Below, in pieces: positions 44,951 through 55,869 of a stretch of 64,000 nucleotides of DNA (position 1 is the first letter of the stretch; every line of letters begins with the position of its first letter). Below the pieces are notes generated by a model that saw nothing but the letters and a program-made list of their open reading frames with translations, was not told the DNA's origin and did no database searches. The stretch covers positions 286,030,394 through 286,094,393 of the forward strand of contig NC_084480.1 of NCBI RefSeq assembly GCF_030035675.1, written 5' to 3'. The DNA is from Rhineura floridana (Eukaryota; Chordata; Lepidosauria; Squamata; Rhineuridae). A program made the position numbers and the translations under genes.

Positions 44951-45124
44951 TACACATGTTTTTGCAAGCAATTTCTCCTAATATAGTGCATTTTGTGTTA
45001 TTTTCATGAATACATTCATTTTTATGCACACTTTCTCCTAATATATGCATTTTTGTAAACATTGGTTGGAGAATTTGCACTAAGGGCAAATTGTGAAGAA
45101 TGGCTTGTTTTGATTCTTATATAC

Positions 45125-45679
45125 TGTTGCGCGCCTCCCCAATCTCCAAGCGGTGAGATTTCCGGGGTCCCTGTGCTCATCCAGGGTTTGGTTTCCTTTG
45201 GGAAGAAGGTCAGCGGAGACTGCGGTGTCTTTATGAAATATGGTTTATTTATTTACACACATTCCAACCTGAGCTTAGGATAGAGGGGTTCAAGGCATCA
45301 GCAGTCCAATATCCAGCTTTTCCATCAGTGTTACAGGAGGCATCCTAAAGCCATCGTGCAGAGAGCCAGACTCTCTCCCTGCCTCCAGTTCCCAGCCGTT
45401 ATCTAGACACTCTACACACACTCAAAGCACAAACTTCTGTTAGCCACCAAGAGGGGAGGGGGAGGCTTTCCTGAACAGTTTCAATGACAAAAGGATCTTC
45501 CTGGCCCATTCACCAGTTGCTGGGCACCTAATAGGCCCATTAGCAAACTGACCATGCTATTAGCTTAACAAAAGAAATTCATCTGGCCAGCAGAACCAGC
45601 CCCAAGGCACAGGGTTCCAAATCAGAGGCTGGAAGCGGACCCACAGGAATCATCCATTCCAACCCCCAAACTCACAACA
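45125..45679 (-). mobile_element. Solo LTR fossil, same family as 9416-9964
   Basis: A 555 bp unit with TGTTGCGCG...CACAACA ends and a perfect 4 bp duplication ATAC (45121-45124, 45680-45683), inserted in an X MITE. It holds the same AATAAATAAA signal on the minus strand. No internal region is present. The sister copy is ~35 kb away in the same orientation. Confidence 0.8.
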
Positions 45680-45754
45680 ATACTTTTGGAAAGTGCAAAT
45701 TTGATAGAGTTGGCTTTCAATGTGAACTGCATCAAACTTCCCCCCTTCTATGTA

Positions 45755-45825
45755 CAGTTGTCTGGAAGTAAGTCCCACTGAATTCAGCAACTTCTGAGTA
45801 AACATAGACAGGATTTGGGGGCAAG
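45755..45825. mobile_element. T2 MITE, partial
   Basis: GGAAGTAAGTCCCACTGAAT and TTCTGAGTAAACATAGACAG. Confidence 0.6.
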
Positions 45826-46140
45826 TAAACAATATTTTTCTCCCTAACAGTCATACAACATGTTTTTTTCACATGTGAATGCTGTCTGTGAAGATGAACA
45901 GTTTTTATGTGGTTTTTATTATTCAATATAGGAAAGATATGCAGCATGATGAAATAGATGTTCAACTAATGGAACTCTGGTTTAGAAGAAATATCACATG
46001 GGCCTGGCTCACACAATAATGCTAAGACAAACAGTAGCATGAACGAGCAAGCATGCAGATACACAGAGCGAAAAATTGCAGCTGCATGGCTCTTTCCCTG
46101 GTTTTGCTGCCACCGCGCTACCTTGTTGAACATTACTATA
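45826..46140. other. Unassigned sequence
   Basis: Resembles 14296-14400 (ATAACAGTCATGCAACAT-like and ATGTGGTTTTTATTATTC words in both), so part of it may be an older low-copy duplicate. Confidence 0.45.
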
Positions 46141-46205
46141 TTAACATTTATTTATTTGTTATTTGATTTATATCCCACCCTTCCTCCCAGCAGGAGCCCA
46201 GGGGG
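46141..46205 (-). mobile_element. L2-like tail (W) scrap
   Basis: ATTTATATCCCACCCTTCCT and CAGGAGCCCAGGGGGG. Confidence 0.65.
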
Positions 46206-48424
46206 GCACTTCATAATGTGAAGTAGGTGTCATTTCCTTTTTACAAGTGGGGAAATCAGCCTCAGCCTAAACATGTTAACTTGGAAGAATATCTTACTGA
46301 GTTAAACAGACCTACTGTATGTCTTTGGTAAGTATGCATAGGATTGCTGCAGCAGAGATGAATCTAGGCCATAGGCAAGGCTCTGGGTACTTTGCAGTTT
46401 GTTTGTTTTGTAAATCTGCAACCAGAATTCTTTAGTTGGCACATATTACGCAAATTAAAAATGTGTATATATTTGCATATTTGTAACAGGGCATCTTGCT
46501 GTGAGTTCATCACCAAGTATGTGAAAAAGCCCATACATTTTTCAAACATATCTTTTTCTCAAGGGATAGGTAGAGGGTATCTCCAGATTGTGCATTCATA
46601 ATTATTTGTGTTTAAGATGGTATTGGGGCAGTTATATGTGATCCTGCTTTCAATACTGTGAGTGCCTGCAAAAGCTTTGGGGCAGACATACTGCTTTGGT
46701 TCTAACTGGTATATGTCCTGTAGTTTTCTGCTGAAATTCACTTAACTTTTCATACCACAAAAGTTCTGATCTTTGTCCCACTTTTGTTGTGCTTTAGTAC
46801 AAGAGTTCTCCGCCATATGGAAATAATGCAATAACACTGGGGTCAACTCATAAAGCAGAATAATGTGTGGATGGTCCAGTATAAATCAATCGTGGTTATT
46901 GCATTATTAATGACATGTTGCAGAATACACTGGCAAGAAAACGCCAGTCTGGAGGAGCCCAGAGATTCTCAGGATGCTCATTCTAATGCTAAACATGCCA
47001 TATAGTTGTCTAATTTGAATTAAAGGGAAGCATACCTATGATCACCCTGGCTGTGAACGTCAGAAACAACTGGCTGTCACACTGATCACTGAATTGTGGA
47101 TTGCCCACATGGCATGGAGAATTACACAGAGGGCTATCTAGGCTGGGGTTAGTTGGGGCTACACTGGATTTAGCTAGAGCTGGAGCTACACTGGAGGCAG
47201 AGTGCAGAAAGCATAGTGCTTTGGGAGGGGGACTATGAATGGTAAATCGTGTGCTTTATCCACAGCAAAGTCTACCAGCCATCACTACCTGAGTTATACA
47301 TTGGCCCATTCTTTGGACCATTCTTATGTTTTATATCTGCTTTTGAGCTGAGGGGAAACCATTTACCCACTGCCACAGAATGCTTACACATCACACCAGA
47401 CAGGAAGCCTAGACAAGAACTTTATTGTCTTTCTCTAACAAGAACAGAACAGCAACATGAAAGTCCTGAGGTCAGCCAGTTTCACCAATGCCACCTAGTG
47501 ACTCAACTATATAATGACTCTATCTACGCACTCAAGAAATGACTTGAGTTTCCAATGGAGGCTTCCCTCCCAATGCAAATAGCAGCTGGGGGTGATTTTT
47601 TATCAGGAGTATAGCAGAGGGGAAAGGGTTTAACTTTTCTCCCTACTCCCCACCCTACCGTCACAATGCTGCATCCCTCCCCCCATGGCTGCTTTTTATA
47701 GATATATATAAATAGCCTATTATTTGCATCCATGCAGTTAAGGACACATCTAGTTTGCCACTAGTTTGGAAAGTACAGCACTGCAGCCACTGGTTCATGC
47801 TAACTCTTCCTCCTCTCTCCCACGTTTTTAGTCTCTCCTCCATGCCTCAATCCAGAAAGAATGAAGAGAGAGAGAGAGAGAGCACTTGATATATTTCCTA
47901 GGGCTTTTGCCTATAAGTAACTTGAGTTATGAGGTGTATATCTTATGGGTCTGCAGAGATGTCTAGTTTAGAATGCATTTAAATGCCTTCCACTTTCCTT
48001 ACCCAGTGAGATATTTGCTGACAGCCTAGACAGGATGAGGAGCTCAGCAGCTAGCTCTCTCTATCTGGGAGCACTTAAGGTTTATTGCATTTTTTAAATG
48101 CTACATTTCATTCTTGCAGCTGTAATTGTTATCTTTGCCTCTGCCCAACATTCCTCCCTTGGATGTCATCACTGGCCTGATCTGAATGTCTTAAAATACT
48201 ACCAGTAATGTTGACCTCCCTCGTGTTTTTGCAATCACTGTATGAAGGAAGAACTCTCTTTCCCTCAAAAGGTCTCTTCTATTTTAAAGACAAAATAGGC
48301 TTGTTGTATGTACTGGTGACATTACTTTAGCTTGGATTGAAGGGTTTTATTTTGAGTGCTCTAAAAATGCACCAGGAAAGCCCTAGGAGGACTTGTCAAG
48401 GGCAGCCAGGTAGTTGGGAAAACT
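46206..48424. other. Unassigned, unique-looking sequence (2.2 kb)
   Basis: The longest stretch without a recognisable repeat. A GA run lies at 47866-47881. The 97-codon frame at 47249-47542 has no identifiable domain. No exon structure could be supported. Confidence 0.4.
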
Positions 48425-48515
48425 CACAGCACAATCCCATACATGTATGCTCAGAAATAAGAACCATTGGTTTCTATGAAATCTACTTTCAGATATGTTG
48501 GTATAGCTTTTCAGC
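48425..48515. mobile_element. T2 MITE, diverged
   Basis: CACAGCACAATCCCATACAT, GCTCAGAAATAAGAACC and ATCTACTTTCAG. Confidence 0.5.
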
Positions 48516-48532
48516 CAAGTAAGTGGGTATTG

Positions 48533-48664
48533 CAGGAATGGGGAACTTCTGACCCACCAGATGTTGTTGGACTACAACTCCCAACATTCCTAACCATTGG
48601 CTATACTGGCTGTGGCTGATGGGAGTCCAACAACATCTGGAGGGCCACAGGTCCTCCATCCCTG
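48533..48664. mobile_element. Z-family MITE
   Basis: CAGGAATGGGGAACTTCTG, GACTACAACTCCCAACATTCC and a mirrored end CAGGTCCTCCATCCCTG. Confidence 0.8.
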
Positions 48665-48880
48665 ATGTATAGGCTGATGCCTTGTGTAGACTATTCGTAC
48701 ATCTAGTCCAGCATTGTCTGCTGTGATTAGCAGCTGTTCCCCAGGATGTCAGGGAGATGTCTTTTCCATCACCTGCTATCTAGACCTTTTAACCAGAGAT
48801 GCCAGAAAATGAACCTGGGGCTATCTGCATAGTTCATGCAAAGAATGTACTCCAGCACTGAGCTGTGGTCCCTCCTGCAC
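48665..48880 (-). mobile_element. SINE-T, diverged
   Basis: In reverse it shows a SINE-T-like layout. On the plus strand ACATCTAGTCCAGCATTGTC corresponds to the tail. The head end has GAGATGCCAGAAAATGAACC and CAGCACTGAGCTGTGGTCCC. Confidence 0.55.
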
Positions 48881-49189
48881 ACATTGGAACAAATTTCTAC
48901 AGTGTATGCACACACACACACACACAAGAAAAAGAAATAACCCAGAAGTGAACCTAGCTACATATCAGAGAATATACACTGCTTGAGTTTTTCTGATCAG
49001 TAGTAAGACTCAGTCTTTGATTGCACCTTTGCAAACATTCTGGGAATCGTTATGGGAATTTGCAAGCGATTTTATTCATACTTTTGTTTGCAAAGTGTTC
49101 TGCTTAACAAAGAATGCTAGCTAGCCCTGGAATGGGACGATCGAGAGATGCTGGATGGCTGGGGCTGGAATAGGGGGAGGTGCATGCAG
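48881..49189. other. Unassigned sequence with a (CA)9 run
   Basis: CA repeat at 48908-48926; otherwise nothing. Confidence 0.45.
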
Positions 49190-49262
49190 TTGGACCTTTG
49201 TAGCACTATCCCATGTCCTTCAAAAGTAAATCCCACTGAGTTCAGTGGGCATTGATCCCAAG
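49190..49262. mobile_element. T2 MITE, partial
   Basis: AAGTAAATCCCACTGAGTTC and GTGGGCATTGATCCC. Confidence 0.5.
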
Positions 49263-49464
49263 AAACGGGGGTATAGATTTGCTGTCCTGAGTACTCTCAC
49301 TTTGAACTCAGACTCAGTTACTTCAGCAATCCCTGCAGAACACTGCTGGGAACAATCTAAACATAGTGAGATTATTCTTCTGCCTTGCTATATTCAACAG
49401 GCCCCTAAGATTGGCTCTCCACTGGCTGACTCAGCCTTAATGTTAAGAAAGACTGAACAGACAC
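49263..49464. other. Unassigned sequence
   Basis: Nothing recognised. Confidence 0.4.
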
Positions 49465-49600
49465 AGTTGAGGGCTTTAGTTCAGTGAAAGAGAAGGTGCA
49501 TTGCATGAAAAATATCCCAGATTCAATCCCAGGCATCTCCAAGTCGGACTTGAGAAAGCTTCTGTCTAAAGCCCAGGACATGAGCTCCCAATGGAAGCAT
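49465..49600 (+). mobile_element. SINE-T 5' part
   Basis: GCTTTAGTTCAGTGAAAGAG, B box GATTCAATCCCAGGC, then TCCAAGTCGGACTTGAGA and AAGCCCAGGACATG. Confidence 0.65.
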
Positions 49601-49931
49601 TCACACATAAGCTGACAATAAAGAACCATGCATACAGCCCAATTCTTCCCTCTTCACTATCCCCCCCCCCACACACACACTGACACAAGCATGAAGCAAA
49701 CCAGGAATGAGATAGTTTAATGTTGAATCTGAACCCATTCTGGTGATCATAGTTTGTTAGGGAGGAAAAAAACTCTACCCTGGGGCAGATGTAACACTAA
49801 ACTATCCCCTTCCTGGTTTGATTATTTCCTTATGTGAAGCAGCAGCAATTTGGCTAGCTTGTGCAAAGTAGGTTTTATCAAGCCAAGAACCTTGGCTTAC
49901 TGTTATGTGCAAATGGAGCCAGTGTAGACTA
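49601..49931. other. Unassigned sequence
   Basis: A C/CA run at 49662-49684; nothing else. Confidence 0.4.
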
Positions 49932-50345
49932 GAGATGAGGAAGAAATTCAGTCCACATTTTAATTTGAATACCTAAGGTTGTATTCAACATAGTGGAACA
50001 TTGTTCCACCAGGTCAAGGTTTTCTCCTTGTGCAGTGGAACATTCTCCCCCTCTCCTTCCCCCACCCCCCTGCACACCCCCTAAATCCTGTTCTGGGTTT
50101 TCCTCCAACCCTGGAAACAGATCTGGAGACAGCAAAAGATGCATGCGAGGGGAGGGAAGCCCCTTGTGCTAGCACTAATTCTTGCACTAGTACTTTTATG
50201 AAGTTAAATGCTGCCCCTAATTTGCACATCCAGAAACAATACCCTAACTGAAACACAGCTATCCGTTCACATTTATGCTGCTCCATATTTTGTGACACAG
50301 TTCTCCAACCAAGAACGTGAACTAAAATGTCTATTTTAGGGGGAA
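49932..50345 (-). mobile_element. X-family MITE, interrupted
   Basis: Starts TAGAGATGAGGAAGAAATTC at 49932 and resumes at about 50240 (AACTGAAACACAGC) with TTCTCCAACCAAGAAC and CAAAATGCATATATTAGTG. About 260 bp of unrelated sequence (49973-50235, with a CCCC-rich run) separates the parts. The far end is missing. Confidence 0.6.
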
Positions 50346-50379
50346 ATGTGCATCAAAATGCATATATTAGTGAAATGAA

Positions 50380-50460
50380 GTGGTATATAAATTATTTATT
50401 TTATTATTTAAATTTATATCTCACCCTTCCTCCCAGAATGAGCCCAGGGCGGCAAATTAT
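50380..50460 (-). mobile_element. L2-like tail (W) scrap
   Basis: AAATTTATATCTCACCCTTC and GAGCCCAGGGCGGCAAAT. Confidence 0.65.
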
Positions 50461-50484
50461 TTTAATAATCCTCATGACAGGTGC

Positions 50485-50625
50485 TTTTTGGTAAAGACAC
50501 CAGGCGCGGGTAGTCATATCTTGATAAAAGGGCACAAAATGGTTGATATGGGCAGCAAAACTAAGAATAAAATAGGTGATAGTACTCCGTAACGGTGAGT
50601 ACTGTCATAAAAAAGCACTACCACT
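50485..50625. mobile_element. U-family MITE-like repeat
   Basis: GGTGCTTTTTGGTAAAGACA on the left and GAGTACTGTCATAAAAAAGC then ACTACC on the right. The core CACAAAATGGTTGATATGGG matches 43514-43680. Confidence 0.6.
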
Positions 50626-50739
50626 GCTACTAGCATTGATGATGCAGCTTCCTATGAGTTACCTTTTGTCTTCCTGCTCATTTTACTGCTATGCAGTCAT
50701 AGAAGTGGCAAAAAAGGCAGAATAAAACAGTGGGACAGG

Positions 50740-50925
50740 GGAGAGCTCATACAGTGCATGCAGAGGATCCCAGGGTCAGTTTCTGGGATCTTCAGATTAA
50801 AAGATCTAGGCAGACAGGCCAGGAAACATGGAAGGTCACTGCTTATCATTAGATCATTAGAGTGTGCTGGGCTAGATGGACCAATGATCGGACTCAGTAT
50901 AAGGCAGCTTTGCCTTTTCTGTCTG
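50740..50925 (+). mobile_element. SINE-T, diverged
   Basis: AGGGTCAGTTTCTGGGATCT in the B-box region, then GCTGGGCTAGATGGACCAAT and ACTCAGTATAAGGCAGC. Confidence 0.65.
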
Positions 50926-51424
50926 TTCACTCTCCCTGCCTTAGCCTAGTGCCAAAAATGTTGACTGTAAGTATTATTGGCATGCTAAAAAATAATTGCC
51001 ACTGAGCTATAAATGGGATAGTGTTTGCTTCTAGATAGGGGGGGAAGGATCTGTCAATTTCAGTTCTCTCATTTTCCAATATTAAATTCAGTTCTCATCA
51101 TTGCTGCAACAATTGTTATTGTTTTTAATCCTTATGGAAATTCATCAAAATTTTAGTATGAACTTCTACTAAACACATTTTTGTATGCCATTTTGATTAA
51201 TGTACAGAAGTTTGCAAGCATAAGAACATAAGAAGAGCCTGCTGGATCAGGCCAGTGGCCCATCTAGTCCAGCATCCTGTTCTCACAGTGGCCAACCAGG
51301 TGCCTGGGGGAAGCCCGCAAGCAGGACCCGAGTGCAAGAACACTCTCCCCTCCTGAGGCTTCCGGCAACTGGTTTTCAGAAGCATGCTGCCTCTGACTAG
51401 GGTGGCAGAGCACAGCCATCACGG

Positions 51425-52153
51425 CTAGTAGCCATTGATAGCCCTGTCCTCCATGAATTTGTCTAATCTTCTTTTAAAGCCATCCAAGCTGGTGGCCATT
51501 ACTGCATCTTGTGGGAGCAAATTCCATAGTTTAACTATGCGCTGAGTAAAGAAGTACTTCCTTTTGTCTGTCCTGAATCTTCCAACATTCAGCTTCTTTG
51601 AATGTCCACGAGTTCTAGTATTATGAGAGAGGGAGAAAAACTTTTTTCTATCCACTTTCTCAATGCCATGCATAATTTTATACACTTCTATCATGTCTCC
51701 TCTGACCCGCCTTTTCTCTGAACTAAAAAGCCCCAAATACTGCAACCTTTCCTCATAAGGGAGTTGCTCCATCCCCTTGATCATTCTGGTTGCCCTCTTC
51801 TGAACCTTTTCCAACTCTATAATATCCTTTTTGAGATGAGGCGACCAGAACTGTACACAGTATTCCAAATGCGGCCGCACCATAGATTTATACAACGGCA
51901 TTATGATATCAGCTGTTTTATTTTCAATACCTTTCCTAATTATCGCTAGCATGGAATTTGCCCTTTTCACAGCTGCTGCACACTGGGTCGACATTTTCAT
52001 CATGCTGTCCACTACAACCCCGAGGTCTCTCTCCTGGTCGGTCACTGCCCGTTCAGACCCCATTAGCGTATATGTGAAATTCAGATTTTTTGCTCCAATA
52101 TGCATAATTTTACACTTGTTTATATTACATTTGGCATTTTTCCGCCCATTCAC
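51425..52153 (-). pseudogene. CR1 ORF2 segment 3: C-terminal region
   Basis: 242 codons: MHIGAKNLNFTYTLMGSE, ERDLGVVVDSMMKMSTQCA, VRPHLEYCVQFWSPHLKKD, RVRGDMIEVYKIMHGIEKVD, ending KFMEDRAINGY. It differs from the 16470-17549 frame at only a few positions. Confidence 0.9.
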
Positions 52154-53108
52154 TCAGTTTGGAGAGGTCTTTTTGGAGCTCTTCGCGATCCCTTTTTCTT
52201 TTAACAACCCTGAACAATTTAGTATCGTCAGCAAACTTGGCCACTTCACTGCTCATTCCTAATTCTAGGTCATTAATGAACAAGTTGAAAAGTACAGGTC
52301 CCAATACCGATCCTTGAGGGACTCCACTTTCTACAGCCCTCCATTGGGAGAACTGTCCGTTTATTCCTACTCTCTGCTTTCTGCTTCTTAACCAATTTCT
52401 TATCCACAAGAGGACCTCTCCTCTTATTCCATGACTGCTAAGCTTCCTCAGAAGTCTTTGGTGAGGTACCTTGTCAAAAGCTTTTTGAAAGTCTAAGTAC
52501 ATTATGTCCACTGGATCACCTCTATCTATATGCTTGCTGACACTCTCAAAGAATTCTAATAGGTTACTGAGACAGGACTTTCCCTTGCAGAAGCCATGCT
52601 GGCTCTGCTTCAGCAAGGCTTGTTCTTCTATGTGCTTAGTTAATCTAGCTTTAATAATACTTTCTACCAGTTTTCCAGGGACAGAAGTTAAGCTAACTGG
52701 CCTGTAATTTCTGGGATCCCCCCTGGATCGCTTTTTGAAGGTTGGCATTACATTTGCCACTTTCCAGTCCTCAGGCACGGAGGAGGACCTGAGGGACAAG
52801 TTACACATTATAGTTAGCAGATCAGCAATTTCACATCTGAGTTCTTTGAGAACTCTTGGGTGGATGCCATCTGGGCCCAGTGATTTGTCAGTTTTTATAT
52901 TGTCCATTAAGCCTAGGACTTCCTCTCTCGTTACCACTGTTTGCCTCATTTCCTCAGAATCCCTTCCTGCAAATGTTAGTTCAGGTTCAGGGATCTGCCC
53001 TATATCTTCCACTGTGAAGACAGATGCAAACAATTCATTTAGCTTCTCTGCAATCTCCTTATTGTTCTTTAGTACACCTTTGACTCCCCTTATTATCCAA
53101 GGGTCCAA
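52125..53108 (-). pseudogene. CR1 ORF2 segment 2: reverse transcriptase
   Basis: 327 codons from the linker into RT: KSLGPDGIHPRVLKEL, NYRPVSLTSVPGKLVESII, QHGFCKGKSCLSNLLEF, MYLDFQKAFDKVPHQRLL (motif A), SGVPQGSVLGPVLFN (motif B) and KFADDTKLFRVV (motif C). All catalytic aspartates are intact. It is separated from the last segment by a frameshift near 52140. Confidence 0.9.
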
Positions 53109-53116
53109 TCGCCTCC

Positions 53117-54364
53117 CTAGATGGTCTCCTGCTTTGAATTGTATTTATAGAATTTTTTGTTGTTGGTTTTTATGTTCTTAGCAATGTGCTCCTCAAAATC
53201 TTTTTTAGCATCCCTTATTGTCTTCTTGCATTTCTTTTGCCAGAGTTTATGTTCCTTTTTATTTTCTTTATTCGGACAAGACTTCCATTTTCTGAAGGAA
53301 GACTTTTTGCCTCTAAGAGCTTCCTTGACTTTGCTTGTTAACCATGCTGGCATCTTCTTGGCCCTGGCGGTACCTTTTCTGATCTGCGATATGCACTCCA
53401 GTTGAGCTTCTAATATAGTGTTTTTAAACAACTTCCAAGCATTTTCAAGTGATGTGACCCTCTGGACTTTGTTTTTCAGCTTTCTTTTTACCAATCCCCT
53501 CATTTTTGTGAAGTTTCCTCTTTTGAAGTCAAATGTGACCGTGTTGGATTTTCTTGGCAATTGGCCATTTACATGTATGTTTAATTTAATAGCACTATGG
53601 TCACTGCTCCCAATTGGTTTGACAACACTTACATCTCGCACCAGGTCCTGGTCCCCACTGAGGATTAAGTCCAGGGTTGCCATCCCTCTGGTCTGTTCCA
53701 TGCCCAACTGGTCTAGGGCATAGTCATTTAGAATATCTAGAAATTTTGCTTCTCTGTCGTGACTGGAACACATATGTGGCCAGTCTTTGTCCAGGTAGTT
53801 GAAGTCACCCATTACTACCACATTTCCTAGTTTGGATGCTTCCTCAATTTCATATCTCATCTCAAGGTCTCCCTGAGCATTTTGATCAGGGGGACGATAG
53901 ATCGTTCCCAGTATTAAATCTCTCCTGGGGCATGGTATCACCACCCACAACGATTCTGTGGAGGAGTCCGCCTCTTTGTGGGTTTCGAGCTTACTGGATT
54001 CAATGCTTTCTTTCACGTATAGAGCGACACAGCCACCAATACGTCCTTCTCTGTCCTTCCGATATAGTTTGTATCCAGGGATAACCGTATCCCACTGGTT
54101 TTCTCCATTCCACCAGGTCTCCGTTATGCTCACTATATCAATGCTCTCCTCTAAGACCAAGCACTCCAGTTCTCCCATCTTGGTTCGGAGGCATCTCTCA
54201 TTAGCGTACAGGCACTTGTAAGCAGTGTCTCTCTTCAAGTGTCTTTGGCACTTGTGGTTTGGCCTGTGGTAATTTTGCCCTTCTGAATTGATATCCTGTG
54301 CCCCTGCTCTCACAATGCCTACTTCTAGGCCTACCCCTTTTAAAATTTCATCATTTATCCTCAT
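53117..54364 (-). pseudogene. CR1 ORF2 segment 1: endonuclease
   Basis: 415 codons. It has an apurinic-type endonuclease with YKCLYANERCLRTKMGELE, SIDIVSITETWWNGENQW (catalytic E in the ETWW box), LGTIYRPPDQ, VVVMGDFNYLDKDWPH (GDFN box), GMATLDLILSGDQ and GSSDHSAIKLNI (SDH box). All hallmark residues are present. A linker rich in Lys/Arg follows (KVKEALRGKKSSFRKWK). The frame ends at a stop near 53117 where a frameshift leads to the RT segment. The role was nicking target DNA for target-primed reverse transcription. Confidence 0.9.
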
Positions 54365-54591
54365 ATAATATTAGTGATATTAGTGACTTTCACTAATATG
54401 TTTGTTGATATGCACACTTTACCGTAATATATACATTGTTGTAAACATTGGTTGATTGGCGAACTGGACTGCAAAGTTTGGAGAAGTGTGAATTGCGAAA
54501 GATGGCTGTGTTTCAGTTCTCATATTGTTTCGGAAAGTATAGATTCACCTTTAAATGCAAACTGTATTGAATTTCTCCCCCATCCATATTC

Positions 54592-54712
54592 TAGATGACC
54601 TGTTTATTAGGCATTTATCCTGGTTTGTTTGCAGGGATGTTAGACAATGCCACCTCTTTATTGGGCATTCATCCTGATTTGTTTGCGGGGAGGTTAGACA
54701 ATGGCTGTGTCT
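54592..54712. repeat. R-family fragment as a tandem pair
   Basis: Two consecutive ~55 bp units (ATTTATCCTGGTTTGTTTGC, then CATTCATCCTGATTTGTTTG), each ending in GTTAGACAATG. Each matches the 35810-35860 part of R. Confidence 0.65.
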
Positions 54713-54759
54713 AAATACGGCATTTAGGCATTGGTAGATCACTGTTTCCATGTGCGCAT

Positions 54760-54860
54760 TTATGCACCTTTATGCAGTACTTGATGGGATATGTACTACT
54801 TTGGCATATCTTCCTGGTATATATAAAGGTGGTATATAAATTCCAATAATAATAATTTCA
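54760..54860 (+). mobile_element. L2-like tail scrap
   Basis: AAGGTGGTATATAAATTCCA followed by AATAATAATAATTT. Confidence 0.5.
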
Positions 54861-54989
54861 TACTGTATGTTGTTGTCCTCTCTCCTCAGTTAATATTTAT
54901 TCATCCACCATAAGTTGCAAAAACCTGAGATCCGGAAACACGCTCACAAGTATTTGTTTAGCTGTACAGGTGCACCTTTAAATTATATA

Positions 54990-55085
54990 TATATATAAAA
55001 CCCTAACAGATGCTCTTGGAGGTTGCTGATTCATAAGGTCACTGTAAGTTGTAGTCAACTTGGAGGCACATAACAACAACAACAA
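54990..55085 (+). mobile_element. BovB/Sauria 3' tail scrap
   Basis: CTTGGAGGTTGCTGATTCAT, AACTTGGAGGCACATAACAA and an (AAC)n end. It matches the BovB tail at 34750-34818 and the element at 59648-59960. The head is absent. Confidence 0.7.
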
Positions 55086-55869
55086 TATATGAAACCCAAG
55101 TTTTCCAATATACCAGATTTGCACAAAAGAGCAGTAAATATCATTTTAAAAAAAATGTGTGCGTTGCTCCAAGTCAGGAAGCTTGAAGTCCTTATAGGCA
55201 TGCATCAGGTATTTGTTTTAATTTTTTAAAACTATTTTTGAAATACATGTTTTCCCATATGTCAGATTTGCATAAAAGAGCAGTCAACAATCATTTTTAA
55301 AATCCAAGCCAGCCAAGGATTTGGAGTTGCCCCCATAAAATCCTGCCACTTGGTTTCCTACCCTTTTCCTTTCTCACCTCCTGTACCTGCAAGGGCAACT
55401 TTTATTTTTATTTTTAATGCAGACTTTTTGTACAAAAGCAGTTCTGTGCAAAAGAGATGCTTTAAAAATAAAAACACCACAAATGTGCCTTCAGCAACAG
55501 CTGGTGGAAAAGGGCAGGCTGCATCCTTTTCTTTGGGCTGATGGAAACAAAATGGAAGTAGAGTGTGTGGCAAAAGATGACACCCAGTGAAATATTACCA
55601 CACATGTAAAAAAAAAACCCGTGTCCACACAATGCGCTTCAGGACATCCACGGTGAGGTAACATGAGATTTTATATTAAATTGTCTTCCCTTATTGGATT
55701 ATCCATGAATCGGGAAAATCTAATTTAGTGGGGGCTGAGTGCGGACTGCCACTTGGATGAGGAAGATGTGTGAATGTTGTAATAAAATAAAGTAACATAA
55801 AATAAAATAGAGACACAAGTCGCTTCAAATCCACATTCAACTTCAGTGTGGATGAGCCCAATGGTGCAT
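55086..55869. other. Unassigned sequence with an internal duplication
   Basis: The segment around 55100-55165 (CAGATTTGCACAAAAGAGCA) is repeated at 55255-55310 (CAGATTTGCATAAAAGAGCA) with flanking similarity on both sides. No gene. Confidence 0.5.

Larger units (their letters stand above)
44708..45750 (+). mobile_element. X-family MITE interrupted by a mini-SINE and a solo LTR
   Basis: X starts TAGGGAAGGAAGGATCTG and resumes after each insertion (CAAGCAATTTCTCC at ~44965, TTTTGGAAAGTGCAAATTTG at ~45684). It ends CCCCCCTTCTA. The 8 bp duplication is not clear here. Confidence 0.8.
51221..54374 (-). mobile_element. CR1 LINE with near-complete ORF2
   Basis: A 3.15 kb copy. Its 3' end (plus-strand left) carries TAAGAACATAAGAAGAGCCT; its 5' end stops just upstream of the endonuclease. 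Endonuclease, RT and C-terminal domain are all present in order. Only two frame breaks separate three long open segments, so it is young. It is near-identical to 16467-17762 where they overlap. No ORF1 is included. Confidence 0.92.
51036..54588 (+). mobile_element. X-family MITE split by a CR1 LINE
   Basis: The left part runs 51036 to ~51220 (TAGGGGGGGAAGGATCTG to AGAAGTTTGCAAGC). The right part runs ~54375-54588 (TTTCACTAATATGTTTG to CTCCCCCATCCATA). Flanks CTTCTAGA and ATTCTAGA match at 7 of 8 positions across the composite. The CR1 is the later arrival. Confidence 0.85.

Noticed and set aside
52735-54221. Plus-strand frames up to 148 codons
   Set aside because: They are antisense shadows of the CR1 ORF2 on the minus strand.
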